Source of the DNA: Pseudomonadota bacterium
GTDB taxonomy: Bacteria; Pseudomonadota; Gammaproteobacteria; Burkholderiales; Burkholderiaceae_C
Direction: 5' to 3'
Length of the DNA: 64,000 nt
NCBI GenBank assembly: GCA_021805805.1
Contig: JAJZEB010000002.1
Coordinates: forward strand, 1-64,000
A program made the position numbers and the translations under genes. Shown here piece after piece: positions 52,178-63,380 of this stretch. The stretch's first letter is position 1. Every line of letters starts with the position of its first letter. The notes below the pieces were generated by a model that made no database searches, was not told the DNA's origin, and saw only the letters and a program-made list of their open reading frames with translations.

Positions 52178-53608
52178 TCAATGTGCCGCAGCGCCGCGGC
52201 TCACCTCGCCCCAGCCTCCGCCCAGCGCCTGTACGAGGGACACCGCGGCGACGTAGCGCCGCTGCTGCAGCGTCAACAGCGCAACGCGTGCCTGCGCCGC
52301 GACATTGCTCGCGCTGAGCACGTTCAGGTACGGTGCGGTACCGGCGCGATACTGGTCCTGCGCCAGTCTGAGCGAAACCTCGGCGGCGCCCACGACGGCG
52401 GTCTGCTGGCGCTGCTCGAGCGCCAGCAGACGCTGCGCGGCGAGCTGGTCCTCGACTTGCTGCAGCGCGACCAGCACGGCCTGCCGGTAGTTCGCCACGC
52501 TGCCGCGGTAGGCGGCGCGGCTGGCTGCCAGCTGCGCCGCGCGCGCGCCGCCGTCGAACAGCGTCGCGGCCAGCTGCGGCCCCAGCGACCAGGTCAACAC
52601 CGGCGCGCTGAACAGCCCGGCTGCGGTCAGCGCCTGCGCACCGCCCTGCACACCCAGCGTCAGGTCGGGGAACCAGGCACGTTCGGCGATGCCGATCTGC
52701 GCATTGGCAGCGTCGACCTGCGCGGCCGCCGCGATCAGGTCCGGACGGCGCTGCAGCAGCGCCGACGGCAACCCCGGCGGTACCCGCGGTACGTCGGGCA
52801 GTTGCGGCTCGGCAGCCAGGTGGAAGTTGGACGCAGGCTTGCCGACCAGCACCGCGATGGCGTCGACCAGCTGAGCCCTGCCGACCTGCAGGTCGGTCAA
52901 TGCGGTGCGCGACTGCAGCTGCAGCGTGCGCGCCGCGGCGACGTCGGCCGCGGTGACCACGCCGGCAGCGAAGCGTCGTTGCGTCAGGCGCAGCGACTGC
53001 GCGTCGGCGTCGGCGATTCGCCGCGCGAGCACGATCTGCGCATCGGCCACGTGCAGTTGCAGCACGGCCTGCGCCAGCTGCGCCTGCAGGCTCAGGCGCA
53101 TGCCGCGCAGCGTCGCCGCGTCGGCGCGCGCAGCGTCGCCGCTGGCGCGCACCTGCAGCCTGACCTTGCCCCACAGGTCGGGCGCCCAGCTGGCCGCGGC
53201 GCTGGCGGCGACGTCGTTGCCGACCTGGCCGGCGAAATTGCCCGTCGCACCGACCTTCTGCCGCGTCGCCCCGAGCGTTGCGCTGGCCGTCGGCCACAGC
53301 GCGGCACCGGCCTGGCGCAGCGCGGCGCGGGCCTGCTCGTACACCGCCAGCTGCGCGGCCAGCTGCGCATTGCGCGCGCCGACCTGCGGCGCCAGCGCGT
53401 CGAGCCGCGCGTCGCCGAACACCCGCCACCAGGCGTGCTGCGGCGGCGGCGAGGCCATGCGCGCCCAGCCGCCTGCGTTGCCCCAGCCCGACGGCAGCGG
53501 CGTGCGCAACGCAGGCCGCGGCGGCTGCGCCGCGCACGCGGCCAGCGCGAGGATGGCAGTCGCAGCCAGCAAGGGGCGCGCGATGGACAGGATCGGCGTG
53601 GTGCGCAT
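52178..53608 (-). CDS. RND efflux outer-membrane lipoprotein (NodT family)
   Basis: A 476-residue TolC-like channel subunit that carries substrates from the RND pump across the outer membrane. The signal peptide ends in the lipobox LALAAC (Cys25). Two outer-membrane efflux (OEP) repeats follow, rich in Ala/Gln coiled-coil heptads, with the typical WWRVFGD (about 60-66), LLQRRPDLIAAAAQV (about 296) and FPDLTLG blocks. It is the last gene of the mdtABC operon, 21 bases after the second RND gene. Confidence 0.92.
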   Translation of the reverse strand: MRTTPILSIARPLLAATAILALAACAAQPPRPALRTPLPSGWGNAGGWARMASPPPQHAWWRVFGDARLDALAPQVGARNAQLAAQLAVYEQARAALRQAGAALWPTASATLGATRQKVGATGNFAGQVGNDVAASAAASWAPDLWGKVRLQVRASGDAARADAATLRGMRLSLQAQLAQAVLQLHVADAQIVLARRIADADAQSLRLTQRRFAAGVVTAADVAAARTLQLQSRTALTDLQVGRAQLVDAIAVLVGKPASNFHLAAEPQLPDVPRVPPGLPSALLQRRPDLIAAAAQVDAANAQIGIAERAWFPDLTLGVQGGAQALTAAGLFSAPVLTWSLGPQLAATLFDGGARAAQLAASRAAYRGSVANYRQAVLVALQQVEDQLAAQRLLALEQRQQTAVVGAAEVSLRLAQDQYRAGTAPYLNVLSASNVAAQARVALLTLQQRRYVAAVSLVQALGGGWGEVSRGAAAH

Positions 53609-53629
53609 GGTGGTTGGATCCAGAGCAGG

Positions 53630-56600
53630 TCAGACCGCCGAGTCCAGCGGCAACGGGCGGCCGCTGCGGCCGAAGCGGCGCAGCACCCAGCGGCGCAGGC
53701 GGTCGAGTTCGAGATAGATCACCGGCGTGGTGTACAGCGTCAACGCCTGACTGACGACCAGGCCGCCGGCGATCGAAATTCCCAGCGGCTGGCGCAGTTC
53801 GGCGCCGTCACCGTGCACCAGCGCAAGCGGCAGCGCGGTGAACAGCGCGGCCAGGGTGGTCATCAGGATCGGGCGCAGGCGCAGCGTGGCCGCCTCGACG
53901 ATCGCCTCGGCAGGTTCCAGCGCGCGCTCGCGTTCGGCGCTCAAGGCGAAGTCGACCATCAGGATCGCGTTCTTCTTGACGATGCCGATGAGCAGGAAGA
54001 CGCCGATCAGCGCGATGATCGAGAACTCGCTGTGAAAGACCAGCAGCGCGAGTACCGCGCCGACTCCGGCAGGCGGCAGCGTCGACAGGATCGTCAAGGG
54101 GTGCAGCGTGCTCTCGTAGAGCACGCCGAGCACGATGTAGATCGCGAACACCGCGGCGAGGATGAACAGCGGCTGGTTCTTCAGGGTGTCGCTGAACAGC
54201 TTGGCCGTGCCCTGGAAACCGCCGTGCACGTCCGACGGCAGGCCGATTTCGGCCATCGCCTGGTCGATGCGCTGCTGCGCCTGGCTCAGCGAGACCTCGT
54301 CGGCGAGGTTGAACGAAATCGTCGCCGACACGAACAGGCCCTGGTGGTTGACCGCCAGCGGCGTGTTGGCCAGCACTTCGTGCGTCAGCGCCGAAAGCGG
54401 AACGCGCTGGCCGGACGCGCCGACCAGGAAAATGTCGCTCAGCGCCGCGCGGTCGTGCTGGTAGCGCGGCGCCGCCTCCATGACCACCTTGTACTGGTTC
54501 AGCGGCGCGTAGATGGTCGACACCAGGCGCTGGCCGAAGGCGTCGTTGAGGGTGGCATCGATGGCCGACACCGGAACGCCGTAGCGCGCCGCCGCGGCAC
54601 GGTCGATCGCCAGCCGCAGCTCCAGGCCGGCGGCCTGCTGGTCGGTGTTGACGTCGGTCATGCCGGGAATGCGCTTGAACGCCGCCAGCACGCGCGGCTC
54701 CCACTGCAGCAGGGTCTGCAGGTCGCTGGCTTGCAGGGTGTATTCGTACATCGCCGCCGATGGCCGGCCGCCGGCGCGGATGTCCTGCACCGGGAAGGTG
54801 AACACGCGCAGCCCGGGCAAATGGCCGAGCGCCTGTCGCAGCTGGGCCATGACTTCCAGCACGCCGTCGCGCTGCGCGATCGGCTTGAGCTGCATGAACA
54901 GAAAGGCACTGTTGCTGGTGCCGCCGCCGCTGAAGCCCATGACCGCCTGAACGGCCTTGTTGCGCCGCACGATGGCGACGATGCGCTGCAGGTCGGAGCG
55001 CATGCGGCTGAACGACACCGACTGGTCGGCCTGCACGCTGCCGACCAGCAGCCCGGTGTCCTGCAGCGGGAAGAATCCCTTGGGCACGATGGCGTAGAGG
55101 TAGACGTTCAGGCCCACGGTGGCGAAGAACACGGCCAGCATCAGCAGCGGGTGCCGCACAGCGCGGCGCAGGCTGCGCGCGTACGCGGCGTGCAGCCGCT
55201 GCCACGCGCGCGCCGCCAGCGACGCCCGCCCCTGCGGCTGCAGCGGCGCTTGCACGCGCAGCCAGCGCGATGCCAGCATCGGCGTCACGGTCAGCGAGAC
55301 CAGCAGCGAAATGCCGATCGCCACCGACAGCGTGACGGCGAATTCGTGGAACAGACGGCCGACGATTCCGCCCATGAACAGCACCGGAACGAACACCGCG
55401 ACCAGCGACAGGCTCATCGACAATACGGTGAAGCCGACTTCGCGCGCGCCACGCAGCGCCGCGTCCAGCGGCGCCATGCCGGCCTCGACGTGGCGCATGA
55501 TGTTCTCGAGCACGACGATGGCATCGTCGACGACGAAGCCGGTGGCGACGATCAGCGCCATCAGCGACAGGTTGTCGAGCGAATAGCCGAGCAGCCACAT
55601 TGCGGCAAAGGTGCCGACCAGCGACAGCGGCACCGCCAGCGCCGGAATCAGCGTCGCGCGCCAGTCGCGCAGGAACAGCCAGACGACGCCGACGACCAGC
55701 AGCACGGCGAGCACCAGCGTGGTCCCGACGTCGCGCAGCGAGGCGCGGATCGTCGTCGTGCGGTCCGACACCACGCGCACGTCGATGCCGGCCGGTATCG
55801 CCTGCTCGAGCGCCGGCAGCGCGGCCTTGACGCCGTCGACCGCATCGATGATGTTGGCCCCGGGCTGGCGGAACACGATCAGCAGCACCGCCGGCTTGCC
55901 GTTGGCCAGGCCGGTGTTGTGGATGTCCTGCAGGCCCTGCTGCACGTCGGCGATCTGCGCCAGCCGGATCGGCGCGCCGTTCTTCCAGCCGACGATCACC
56001 TGGCGGTACTGCGCCGGCAGACTCAGGCTGCCGTTGCTGCCGATCTGCCAGCGCCGGCGCGCGCCGTCGATCGCGCCCAGCGGTGCGTCGACGTTGGCCG
56101 CGGCGATCGCCTGGCGCACCTGCTCCAGTCCCAGCCCCATGCCGTTGACGCGCGGCAGGTCGAGCTCGACGCGCACCGCGGGCAGCGCCGAGCCGCCGAC
56201 GTTGACCTGGCCGATTCCAGGCAGCTGAGAAATCTTCTGCGCCAGGATGGTCGACGCCGCGTCGTACATCTGCGCCCGCGTCTGGCTCTTCGAGGTCAGC
56301 GCGATGATCATCACCGGAGCGTCGGCCGGGTTGACCTTGCGGTAGGTCGGGTTTCCGGTCAGACCGCTGGGCAGCAGCGGCTCGGCGGCGTTGATCGCCG
56401 CCTGGACCTCGCGCGCGGCGTCGTTGATGTTTTTGGACAAAGCGAACTGCAGGATGATCCGCGTCGAGCCCAGGGTGCTGCTCGACGTCATCTGGCTGAC
56501 GCCGGCGATGGTCCCCAGCGAGCGCTCCAGCGGCGTGGCCACGGTCGCCGCCATCACCGCCGGACTCGCCCCGGCGAGCTGCGCCTGCACCGTGATGGTC

Positions 56601-56728
56601 GGGAAATCGACCTGCGGCAGCGGCGCCACCGGCAGCTGGCGCAAGGCGATGAAGCCGGCGGCGAGCACCGCCAGCGCGAGCAGGCTGGTGCCGACCGCGC
56701 GGCGGATGAACAGCGCCGAAAAGTTCAC
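53630..56728 (-). CDS. mdtC: RND multidrug pump subunit, MdtC-like
   Basis: A 1032-residue inner-membrane proton-driven exporter of the HAE1 family. It starts [21 protein letters not shown] (first helix), has two large periplasmic loops, twelve predicted helices, and the helix-4 proton-relay aspartates in [28 protein letters not shown] begins the second half. In MdtBC pumps two different RND proteins form a heterotrimer. The GTG at 56728 overlaps the stop of the other RND gene (GTGA). As the second RND gene it matches MdtC. Confidence 0.92.
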   Translation of the reverse strand: MNFSALFIRRAVGTSLLALAVLAAGFIALRQLPVAPLPQVDFPTITVQAQLAGASPAVMAATVATPLERSLGTIAGVSQMTSSSTLGSTRIILQFALSKNINDAAREVQAAINAAEPLLPSGLTGNPTYRKVNPADAPVMIIALTSKSQTRAQMYDAASTILAQKISQLPGIGQVNVGGSALPAVRVELDLPRVNGMGLGLEQVRQAIAAANVDAPLGAIDGARRRWQIGSNGSLSLPAQYRQVIVGWKNGAPIRLAQIADVQQGLQDIHNTGLANGKPAVLLIVFRQPGANIIDAVDGVKAALPALEQAIPAGIDVRVVSDRTTTIRASLRDVGTTLVLAVLLVVGVVWLFLRDWRATLIPALAVPLSLVGTFAAMWLLGYSLDNLSLMALIVATGFVVDDAIVVLENIMRHVEAGMAPLDAALRGAREVGFTVLSMSLSLVAVFVPVLFMGGIVGRLFHEFAVTLSVAIGISLLVSLTVTPMLASRWLRVQAPLQPQGRASLAARAWQRLHAAYARSLRRAVRHPLLMLAVFFATVGLNVYLYAIVPKGFFPLQDTGLLVGSVQADQSVSFSRMRSDLQRIVAIVRRNKAVQAVMGFSGGGTSNSAFLFMQLKPIAQRDGVLEVMAQLRQALGHLPGLRVFTFPVQDIRAGGRPSAAMYEYTLQASDLQTLLQWEPRVLAAFKRIPGMTDVNTDQQAAGLELRLAIDRAAAARYGVPVSAIDATLNDAFGQRLVSTIYAPLNQYKVVMEAAPRYQHDRAALSDIFLVGASGQRVPLSALTHEVLANTPLAVNHQGLFVSATISFNLADEVSLSQAQQRIDQAMAEIGLPSDVHGGFQGTAKLFSDTLKNQPLFILAAVFAIYIVLGVLYESTLHPLTILSTLPPAGVGAVLALLVFHSEFSIIALIGVFLLIGIVKKNAILMVDFALSAERERALEPAEAIVEAATLRLRPILMTTLAALFTALPLALVHGDGAELRQPLGISIAGGLVVSQALTLYTTPVIYLELDRLRRWVLRRFGRSGRPLPLDSAV

Positions 56729-59700
56729 GCGCCTTCCTCACCGCCTGCGGCGCTGCCGAACAGCCGCGCACGCCACGCCGCGCTGCGCCGCGCGACGCGG
56801 TCGAAGGCCAGGTAGATCACCGGCGTGGTGAACAGCGTCAGCAGCTGCGACAGCGCCAGGCCGCCGATCAGGCTGATGCCCAGCGGCTGGCGCAGCTCGG
56901 CGCCCATGCCGCCGCCGACCACCAGAGGCACGGCGCCGAACAGCGCGGCGAAGGTCGTCATCAGGATCGGGCGCAAGCGCAGGTGCGCGGCCTGCAGCAT
57001 CGCCGACTCGGCGTCGAGCCCCTGCCGACGCTGCGCGTCGAGCGCGAAGTCGACCATCAGGATGGCGTTCTTCTGCACGATGCCGATGAGCAGGATGATG
57101 CCGATGATGGCGATCACCGTCAGCTGATGGCCGCTGGCGATCAGCGCCAGCAACGCCCCGATTCCGGCCGAAGGCAGCGTCGACAGAATCGTCACCGGGT
57201 GGATGTAGCTCTCGTACAGCACCCCCAGCACGATGTACATCGTCGCCACCGCGGCGAGCAGCAGCCACAGCTCGTTGCGCAACGCGGCCTGGAACGCGCT
57301 GGCGGCACCCTGGAAGGCGATGCTGGTGGCCGGCGGCAGCGCAGTGTCGTGCACGGTGCGCTCGATTGCGCTCACCGCGGCACCCAGCGAAGCCCCCGGC
57401 GCGAGGTCGAACGACAGCAGCGCGGCCGGGAACTGGCCGAGATGGTCGAGCGCCAGCGGGGTGGTGCGCTGTTCGATGCGCGCGATCGCCGCCAGCGGAA
57501 TCGCGCGTCCATTGGCCGCGCTCAGGTAGATGCGGTCGAAGCTGGCCAGCCCGGGCGACGCGCCCAGGCGCACGCCGAGCACCACGCGGTACTGTGCCGA
57601 CTGCGTGAACACGGTCGACACCTGGCGCTGACCGAAGGCGTCGTACAGCGCGGCGTCGATCGCCGCCATGGTGATGCCCAGGCGCGCCGCGGCGTCGCGG
57701 TCGACGACGACGAAGGCCTGCAGGCCGTTCGCCTGCAGATCACTGGTCACCGCGCGCAGTTGCGGCAGCCGGCGCAGCCGCGGCAGCAGCGTGGCCACCG
57801 CCCGCTCCAGGTCGGCCTGGCTGGTCGCGCTCAACGTGAACTGGTAGGGGTAGCGGCTGGCGATGTCGTCGATGTTCAGGTCCTGCACCGGCTGCATGAA
57901 CAGCTCGATTCCCGGGACCTGCGCTGCCAGCCGCCGCAACCGCGCGATGACCGCGCCGACGCGCACGCCGCGCTGCGCCAGCGGCTTGAGGCTGATCAGC
58001 AGCCGGCCGCTGTTCATCGTCACGTTGCTGCCGTCGATTCCCGCCACCGCCGCCACGCTGGCCACCGCCGGGTCGCGCGCCAGCGCCTGCACCAGCGCGC
58101 GCTGGCGCGCCTGCATGGCGGCGAACGAAGCCGATTGCGCAGTCAGCGTCGTGCCCTGGATCAACCCGGTATCCTGCAGCGGGAAGAATCCCTTCGGGAT
58201 CCAGGCGTACAGCGCCACGGTCAGCGCCAGCGTGCCCAGCGCGGCGACGAGCACGGCGGGCTGGTGGCGCAACACCCAGCGCAGCGCCGCAGCGTAGCGG
58301 CTGGCCAGGCGATCGAACGCGCGCCCGCTGGCGCGGAACAGGCGTCCCTGGCGGGATTCGGGAACGTGGCGCAGCAGGCGCGCCGACAGCATCGGGGTGA
58401 AGGTCAGCGACACCCCGGCCGAGATCACGATGGCCACCGCCAGGGTGATGGCGAACTCGCGGAACAACCGGCCGACCACATCGCCCATGAACAGCAGCGG
58501 GATCAGCACCGCGATCAACGAGAAGGTCAGCGAAATGATCGTGAAGCCGATCTGCGCCGCGCCCTTGAGCGCTGCGCGCAGCGGCGGCTCGCCGTCCTCG
58601 ATGTGGCGCGAGATGTTCTCGATCATGACGATCGCGTCGTCGACGACGAAGCCGGTGGCGATGGTCAACGCCATCAGCGTCAGGGTGTTGACCGAGAACC
58701 CGAACAGGTACATCGCGCCGAAGGTGCCGACCAGCGCCACCGGCACCGCGGTGGCTGGAATGAAGGTCGCGCGCGCGCTGCGCAGGAAGACGAAGATCAC
58801 CAGCACGACGAGCACGACGGCGAGCAGCAGCTCGAAGCTGACGTCGGCGATCGCCGCGCGGATCGTCACCGTACGGTCGGACAGCACCTGCAGCCGCGCT
58901 GCGGCGGGCAGCTGCGCCTGCAGCCCCGGCAGCAGCGCATGGATCGCATCGACGACCCGGATCACATTGGCGCCGGGCTGGCGCTGCACGTTGATGACGA
59001 TGCCGGGGCGGCCGTCGACCAGCGCGCCCTGCCACGCGTTCTGCGCCGCGGTGCGCACGCTGGCGACGTCGCCCAGGCGCACCGGCGCGCCGTTGACCCA
59101 GGCGATGATCAGCGCGGCGTAGGCCTGCGGGCTCTGCAACTGGTCGTCGGCGTCGATCGTGAACGACTGCTGCGCGCCGTCGATGCTGCCCTTCGGGCCG
59201 TTGACGTTGGCGCTGCCGATGGCACTGCGCACCGCGTCGAGGCCCAGCCCCAGCGCGGCGAGCCGGCGCGGGTCGACGGTGATGCGCACCGCCGGCTTGT
59301 GGCCCCCGGCCAGCGTGACCAGGCCGACTCCGTCGACCTGCGACAGCTTCTGCGACAGCCGGGTGTCGGCCAGGTCGTAGAGCTGGGTCAGCGGCAGGCT
59401 GGACGAGGTCAGCCCGAGGCTGATCACCGGCGCGTCGGCCGGATTGACCTTGGCGTAGATCGGCGGCTGCGGCAGATCGGTCGGCAGCACACTGGAGGCG
59501 GCGTTGATCGCCGCCTGCACTTCCTGCTCGGCCACGTCCAGCGGCAGCGCGAGGTCGAAGCGCAGGGTGATGACCGATGCGCCGCCCGAGCTGACCGACC
59601 ACATCTGCGCCAGCCCCGGCATCTGGCCGAACTGGCGCTCCAGCGGCGAAGTCACTGCCGAGCCCATCACGTCCGGGCTCGCTCCCGGGTACAGGGTGGT

Positions 59701-59922
59701 GACCTGGATCGTCGGGTAGTCGACTTCGGGCAGCGGAGCCTGCGGCAGCAGCTTCCAGCCGACGTAGCCGGCGACCAGCACCGCGATCATCAGCAGCGTG
59801 GTCGCGATCGGGCGCAGGATGAACAGCCGCGACGGACTCGGCCGCTGCGCCTCGTCGTCCGTCGGGTGCGCGTCGTGTCCCGCGCCCGCTTGCGCGGACG
59901 CCTGGTCGCGGTCGAGGCTCAC
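56725..59922 (-). CDS. mdtB: RND multidrug pump subunit, MdtB-like
   Basis: A 1065-residue RND protein homologous to its neighbour. It carries a 29-residue acidic, Asp/His-rich N-terminal extension before the first helix ([24 protein letters not shown]). The proton-relay pair is in [17 protein letters not shown], and [13 protein letters not shown] starts the second half. The GTG at 59922 overlaps the adaptor stop (GTGA), and its own stop overlaps the mdtC-like start, so all three subunits are translationally coupled. The combination of two RND genes plus one adaptor defines the MdtABC type, which exports bile salts, novobiocin and similar drugs in E. coli. Confidence 0.92.
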   Translation of the reverse strand: MSLDRDQASAQAGAGHDAHPTDDEAQRPSPSRLFILRPIATTLLMIAVLVAGYVGWKLLPQAPLPEVDYPTIQVTTLYPGASPDVMGSAVTSPLERQFGQMPGLAQMWSVSSGGASVITLRFDLALPLDVAEQEVQAAINAASSVLPTDLPQPPIYAKVNPADAPVISLGLTSSSLPLTQLYDLADTRLSQKLSQVDGVGLVTLAGGHKPAVRITVDPRRLAALGLGLDAVRSAIGSANVNGPKGSIDGAQQSFTIDADDQLQSPQAYAALIIAWVNGAPVRLGDVASVRTAAQNAWQGALVDGRPGIVINVQRQPGANVIRVVDAIHALLPGLQAQLPAAARLQVLSDRTVTIRAAIADVSFELLLAVVLVVLVIFVFLRSARATFIPATAVPVALVGTFGAMYLFGFSVNTLTLMALTIATGFVVDDAIVMIENISRHIEDGEPPLRAALKGAAQIGFTIISLTFSLIAVLIPLLFMGDVVGRLFREFAITLAVAIVISAGVSLTFTPMLSARLLRHVPESRQGRLFRASGRAFDRLASRYAAALRWVLRHQPAVLVAALGTLALTVALYAWIPKGFFPLQDTGLIQGTTLTAQSASFAAMQARQRALVQALARDPAVASVAAVAGIDGSNVTMNSGRLLISLKPLAQRGVRVGAVIARLRRLAAQVPGIELFMQPVQDLNIDDIASRYPYQFTLSATSQADLERAVATLLPRLRRLPQLRAVTSDLQANGLQAFVVVDRDAAARLGITMAAIDAALYDAFGQRQVSTVFTQSAQYRVVLGVRLGASPGLASFDRIYLSAANGRAIPLAAIARIEQRTTPLALDHLGQFPAALLSFDLAPGASLGAAVSAIERTVHDTALPPATSIAFQGAASAFQAALRNELWLLLAAVATMYIVLGVLYESYIHPVTILSTLPSAGIGALLALIASGHQLTVIAIIGIILLIGIVQKNAILMVDFALDAQRRQGLDAESAMLQAAHLRLRPILMTTFAALFGAVPLVVGGGMGAELRQPLGISLIGGLALSQLLTLFTTPVIYLAFDRVARRSAAWRARLFGSAAGGEEGA

Positions 59923-61205
59923 GACCTGTCGCCGGACCGGTGCGCGCGCGACGACGCCGCCGCAGGCGCGGCGCGCGCGGCTGCGCCGCCCGCCCCCGCC
60001 GCCTGCACCACCCGGACCACGGAGCCGTCGTGCAGCCGGTCGAGTCCGTCGGTGACGACCCGTTCGCCGGCGGCCAGCCCGGAGGTGATCTGCGTCAGCC
60101 CGGCGTCGGCGGCACCGGTGGTGACCCGGCGCAGTGCGACCTTGCCTGCCGCGCCGATGACATAGACGTAGGTTCCCGGAGCGCCGACCCCCACCGCGGT
60201 CGTCGGCACGACGACGGCGCCTTCGATGGTGCGCAGCAGCACGCGGACGTCGACGAACTGGTTCGGGTACAGCGCCAGATCGCGGTTGGCGAACTCGGCG
60301 CGCAGCATCAGCGTTCCGGTCGAGGTGTCGATGCGGTTGTCGGCGGCGTACAGGCTACCCGCGGCGAGCTCGCGACTGCGCGTCGAATCCCACGCCTGCA
60401 CCGTCGGGCGCCGTGCGGCACGCAATTGCTCGAGCACCGCCTGCACCTGCTGCTGCGGCAGCGCGAACGCAACGTCGATCGGCTGCACCTGGGCGATCAC
60501 CGCCACCGGGGTCGATCCGGTCGCAGCGCCCGCGGTCGCGTTCGCCGCCGCGGCAGCGTTGGTCGCGCCGATCGCGCCGCCGGTCGACAGCATGTTGCCG
60601 GCGTCGACCGGGCGCAGCCCGGCCAGCCCGGACACCGGCGCGGTGATTCGCGTCCAGCTCAACTGCAGTGCGGCGGCGTCGACCGCGGCCTGGTCGGCCT
60701 GCACGGTGGCCGCCAGCTGCGCGACGGTGGCGCGCTGGTCGGCGACCTGCTGCGCGGCGATCGAGTTCTGCGCCAGCAGCGTCTCGTAGCGCGCGAGGTC
60801 GCCGCGCGCGCCGGCGAGCTGGGCGCGCGCCTGCGCCAGCTGCGCACGCGCCTGCTCGAGCGCGATGCGCAGCGGCGCCGGGTCGATCCGCGCCAGCAGC
60901 TGGCCGCGCCGCACCAGCTCGCCCTGGTGGTAATCGACGCTTTGCAGCAGGCCGCCGACGCGCGGCATCACGTTGACCAGCGCGCGTGGCGTGACCGTGC
61001 CCAGCGCGCTGAGCCATACCGGCAGGTTCGCGCGCCGCGCCACCGCCGCAGTGACCGGTTGCGGAGGCACTGCCATGCCGCCGTGGCGCGGCATGCGCTG
61101 CGCGTGCCCGGAGACGGCGTAGACGAGCAGCGCGGTGCCGAGCAGTGCGCCGAGAATGCCGACGCGCCGTGCGGTCGCCGACGATTGGGCAAGCGAAAAA
61201 GGCAT
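59919..61205 (-). CDS. mdtA: RND efflux periplasmic adaptor, MdtA-like
   Basis: A 428-residue membrane-fusion protein linking the RND pump to the outer-membrane factor. It has an N-terminal hydrophobic signal/anchor (about 15-35), a lipoyl-like/beta-barrel domain with [15 protein letters not shown] and [12 protein letters not shown] (about 72-109), an Ala/Gln-rich coiled-coil hairpin (about 112-175), then [18 protein letters not shown] and the beta-barrel ([18 protein letters not shown]). The C-terminus has an Ala-rich run. The ATG at 61205 heads the operon and is divergent from an FAD-oxidase gene. No two-component system lies alongside, unlike E. coli baeSR. Confidence 0.92.
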   Translation of the reverse strand: MPFSLAQSSATARRVGILGALLGTALLVYAVSGHAQRMPRHGGMAVPPQPVTAAVARRANLPVWLSALGTVTPRALVNVMPRVGGLLQSVDYHQGELVRRGQLLARIDPAPLRIALEQARAQLAQARAQLAGARGDLARYETLLAQNSIAAQQVADQRATVAQLAATVQADQAAVDAAALQLSWTRITAPVSGLAGLRPVDAGNMLSTGGAIGATNAAAAANATAGAATGSTPVAVIAQVQPIDVAFALPQQQVQAVLEQLRAARRPTVQAWDSTRSRELAAGSLYAADNRIDTSTGTLMLRAEFANRDLALYPNQFVDVRVLLRTIEGAVVVPTTAVGVGAPGTYVYVIGAAGKVALRRVTTGAADAGLTQITSGLAAGERVVTDGLDRLHDGSVVRVVQAAGAGGAAARAAPAAASSRAHRSGDRS

Positions 61206-61389
61206 GGAAAAAACCTTGGCGGCTGGGCGCAGCAGGAACGGAAACGGGCGGGCGACCGCGAAATGATCGCGGAACTGGATGAACCCGGCATGTTGCGCGC
61301 GTGTCGATTCATTGCTGCGCGATCGCGCGCGACTGTGTATTCTCGCTGCAGCTTAGCGACGCGGCTTCGAAAACGGGAGAGAGACCACC

Positions 61390-62793
61390 GTGAATGCAGG
61401 ACAAAAAGCGACCGGGATCGTGCCGGTACCCGCCGAGCTCGTCGACGCGCTGCGCGCGCGCTTCGGCGACGATTTCAGTACCGCAGATGCGGTGCGCGCG
61501 CAGCACGGACGCGACGAGTCTGCGTTCGATCCGGCGCCTCCCGACGGCGTGGTGTTCTGCACCGACACCGCCGAGGTGGCCGACGCGGTCGCACTGTGCG
61601 CCGCGCACGCGGTTCCGGTGATCGCGTTCGGGGCCGGCTCTTCGCTCGAGGGCCAGCTGCTTGCCGTGCACGGTGGAATCACGCTGGACTTGTCGCGAAT
61701 GAACCGGGTGCTCGAGATTGCCGCCGACGACATGCTGGCCACCGTGCAGGCAGGCGTCACCCGGTTGCAGCTCAACGACGAACTGCGCCACAGCGGGTTG
61801 TTCTTCCCGATCGATCCGGGCGCCGACGCCACCCTCGGCGGAATGACCGCGACCCGCGCCAGCGGCACCAATGCCGTGCGCTACGGCACCATGCGCGAGA
61901 ACGTGCTCGCGCTGACCGTGGTGCTGGCCGATGGCCGCGTCGTGCGCACCGGAACGCGCGCGCGCAAGAGCAGCGCAGGCTACGACCTCGCGCGGCTGTT
62001 CGTCGGCAGCGAGGGCACGCTGGGAATCGTCACCGAAGTCACGGTGCGGCTGCATCCGCAGCCGGCTGCGGTGGCCGCAGCGGTGTGTTCGTTCCCCGAC
62101 GTGGCTCAGGCCGTCGAATGCACCATCGCGATCATCCAGGGCGCGATCCCGATCGCGCGCTGCGAGCTGATGGACGTGCACGCGGTGCGCGCGGTCAACG
62201 CCCACGACCATCTGGGTCTGCCCGAGCAGCCGCTGCTGCTGATGGAGTTCCACGGCTCCGCCGCAGGAGTCCGCGAGCAGGCCGAAGCGGTGCAGGCGCT
62301 GGCCAGCGACCACGGCGGCTCCGATTTCGCCTGGGCCGACACCCCGGAGGAACGCAGCCGGTTGTGGCGCGCGCGCCACCACGCGTACCTGTCGGCGCTG
62401 CAGACGCGGCCCGGCTGCCGCTGCGTGACCACCGACACCTGCGTGCCGATTTCCCGCCTTGCCGAATCGATCAGCGCCACGGTGGCCGAGGCCGACGCCG
62501 CCGGGCTGCCTTACTTTCTCGTCGGCCACGTCGGCGACGGCAACTTCCACGTCGGCTACCTGATCGATCCGCTGCAGCCCGACGAGCGCGAACTGGCCGA
62601 AGCGCTGAATGCCCGGCTGGTCCGCCGCGCCCTCGCGCTCGGAGGCACCTGCACCGGCGAACACGGCGTCGGACTGCACAAGCAGGAGTTCTTGCGCGAG
62701 GAAGCGGGCGACGACGCGATCGCGCTGATGCGCGCGCTCAAGCATGCGCTGGATCCCATGCGGATTCTGAATCCAGGAAAGATCTTCTCCTAA
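61390..62793 (+). CDS. FAD-binding D-lactate dehydrogenase/glycolate oxidase-type protein
   Basis: A 467-residue flavoprotein of the GlcD/DLD family, oxidising 2-hydroxy acids such as D-lactate. It has a PCMH-type FAD domain (about 50-225) with PVIAFGAGSSLEGQLL (about 75), LGGMTATRASGTNAVRYGTMRENVL (about 148) and VGSEGTLGIVTEVTVRL, then the C-terminal FAD-oxidase domain with the metal-binding VGHVGDGNFH (about 378) and GTCTGEHGVGLHK near the end. The GTG at 61390 has GGGAG upstream. Single-subunit layout without GlcE or GlcF suggests the D-lactate (cytochrome) type, possibly completing the glyoxalase route that GloB starts. Confidence 0.9.
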   Translation: MNAGQKATGIVPVPAELVDALRARFGDDFSTADAVRAQHGRDESAFDPAPPDGVVFCTDTAEVADAVALCAAHAVPVIAFGAGSSLEGQLLAVHGGITLDLSRMNRVLEIAADDMLATVQAGVTRLQLNDELRHSGLFFPIDPGADATLGGMTATRASGTNAVRYGTMRENVLALTVVLADGRVVRTGTRARKSSAGYDLARLFVGSEGTLGIVTEVTVRLHPQPAAVAAAVCSFPDVAQAVECTIAIIQGAIPIARCELMDVHAVRAVNAHDHLGLPEQPLLLMEFHGSAAGVREQAEAVQALASDHGGSDFAWADTPEERSRLWRARHHAYLSALQTRPGCRCVTTDTCVPISRLAESISATVAEADAAGLPYFLVGHVGDGNFHVGYLIDPLQPDERELAEALNARLVRRALALGGTCTGEHGVGLHKQEFLREEAGDDAIALMRALKHALDPMRILNPGKIFS

Positions 62794-62895
62794 CAACATG
62801 CAAAATATCTTCAAGTTCAACTAATTGACGCCAATTCCTGCACTTCCTGTACGGGATCGCTGGACAAATTCTCGAGCGACGCGCACACTGGCGCG

Positions 62896-63369
62896 ATGCT
62901 TGCCAGTTGCACTGTGCGCATCGAGCTGCGCTGCCGCGCCGATGCGGCGTACGACCTGACGTTCGACACCGCGCGCTTCCCTGCGCTTTTTCAGGGCTTC
63001 GGCCTGGTGCCGCCGATCCGAGCGATCCATTCCCGCGGCAAGTGGCTGCGCCACGTCGAGGTGCGCGGCGGTGCGTTCGACGAATGGGTCACGTCGGCGC
63101 GGCGGCCGCTGCCGGGTCCCGGCTGGCACGCGTATCTGTTGCGCGATCTCGCCCCTCCGCTGCGCTGGCTGGTGCGCAGCGCCGACGCCTGCTGGACGTT
63201 CACGCCGCTGACCGACGGCTGCCGGGTGAGCTGGCGCTATGCGTTCGCGCCGCGCGGGCGCTGGGCGGCTGCGCTGGTTGCCGCGCTGCTGCAGACACAG
63301 ATGCGCCCGGCGATGCGGCGCTGCCTGCTCGCGCTCGAGCTCGAGGCCGCGCGGCATCCGCCATTCTGA
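62896..63369 (+). CDS. SRPBCC-fold (polyketide cyclase-like) protein
   Basis: A 157-residue protein with the pattern of START/SRPBCC lipid-binding domains: an N-terminal strand VRIELRCRADAAYDLTFDTARFPAL (typical opening, with a Pro-rich loop after it), a middle FDEWVTSARRP, CWTFTPLTDGCRVSWRYAF (beta strands), and a long C-terminal amphipathic helix (ALVAALLQTQMRPAMRRCLLALELEA). No catalytic motif is visible. It begins 102 bases after the oxidase gene and lies 11 bases before a desaturase-family gene, suggesting joint work on a lipid. Confidence 0.78.
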   Translation: MLASCTVRIELRCRADAAYDLTFDTARFPALFQGFGLVPPIRAIHSRGKWLRHVEVRGGAFDEWVTSARRPLPGPGWHAYLLRDLAPPLRWLVRSADACWTFTPLTDGCRVSWRYAFAPRGRWAAALVAALLQTQMRPAMRRCLLALELEAARHPPF

Positions 63370-63380
63370 AGCACTGCCCG

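Noticed and set aside
52151..56815. 1554-codon plus-strand frame opposite the outer-membrane factor and the mdtC-like gene
   Set aside because: The translation is Gln/Arg/His-rich with no domain, crosses several minus-strand genes with obvious function, and reflects third-position GC bias.
56983..60165. 1060-codon plus-strand frame opposite the mdtB-like gene
   Set aside because: Same reasons as the other long shadow: a strong RND pump is encoded on the opposite strand.
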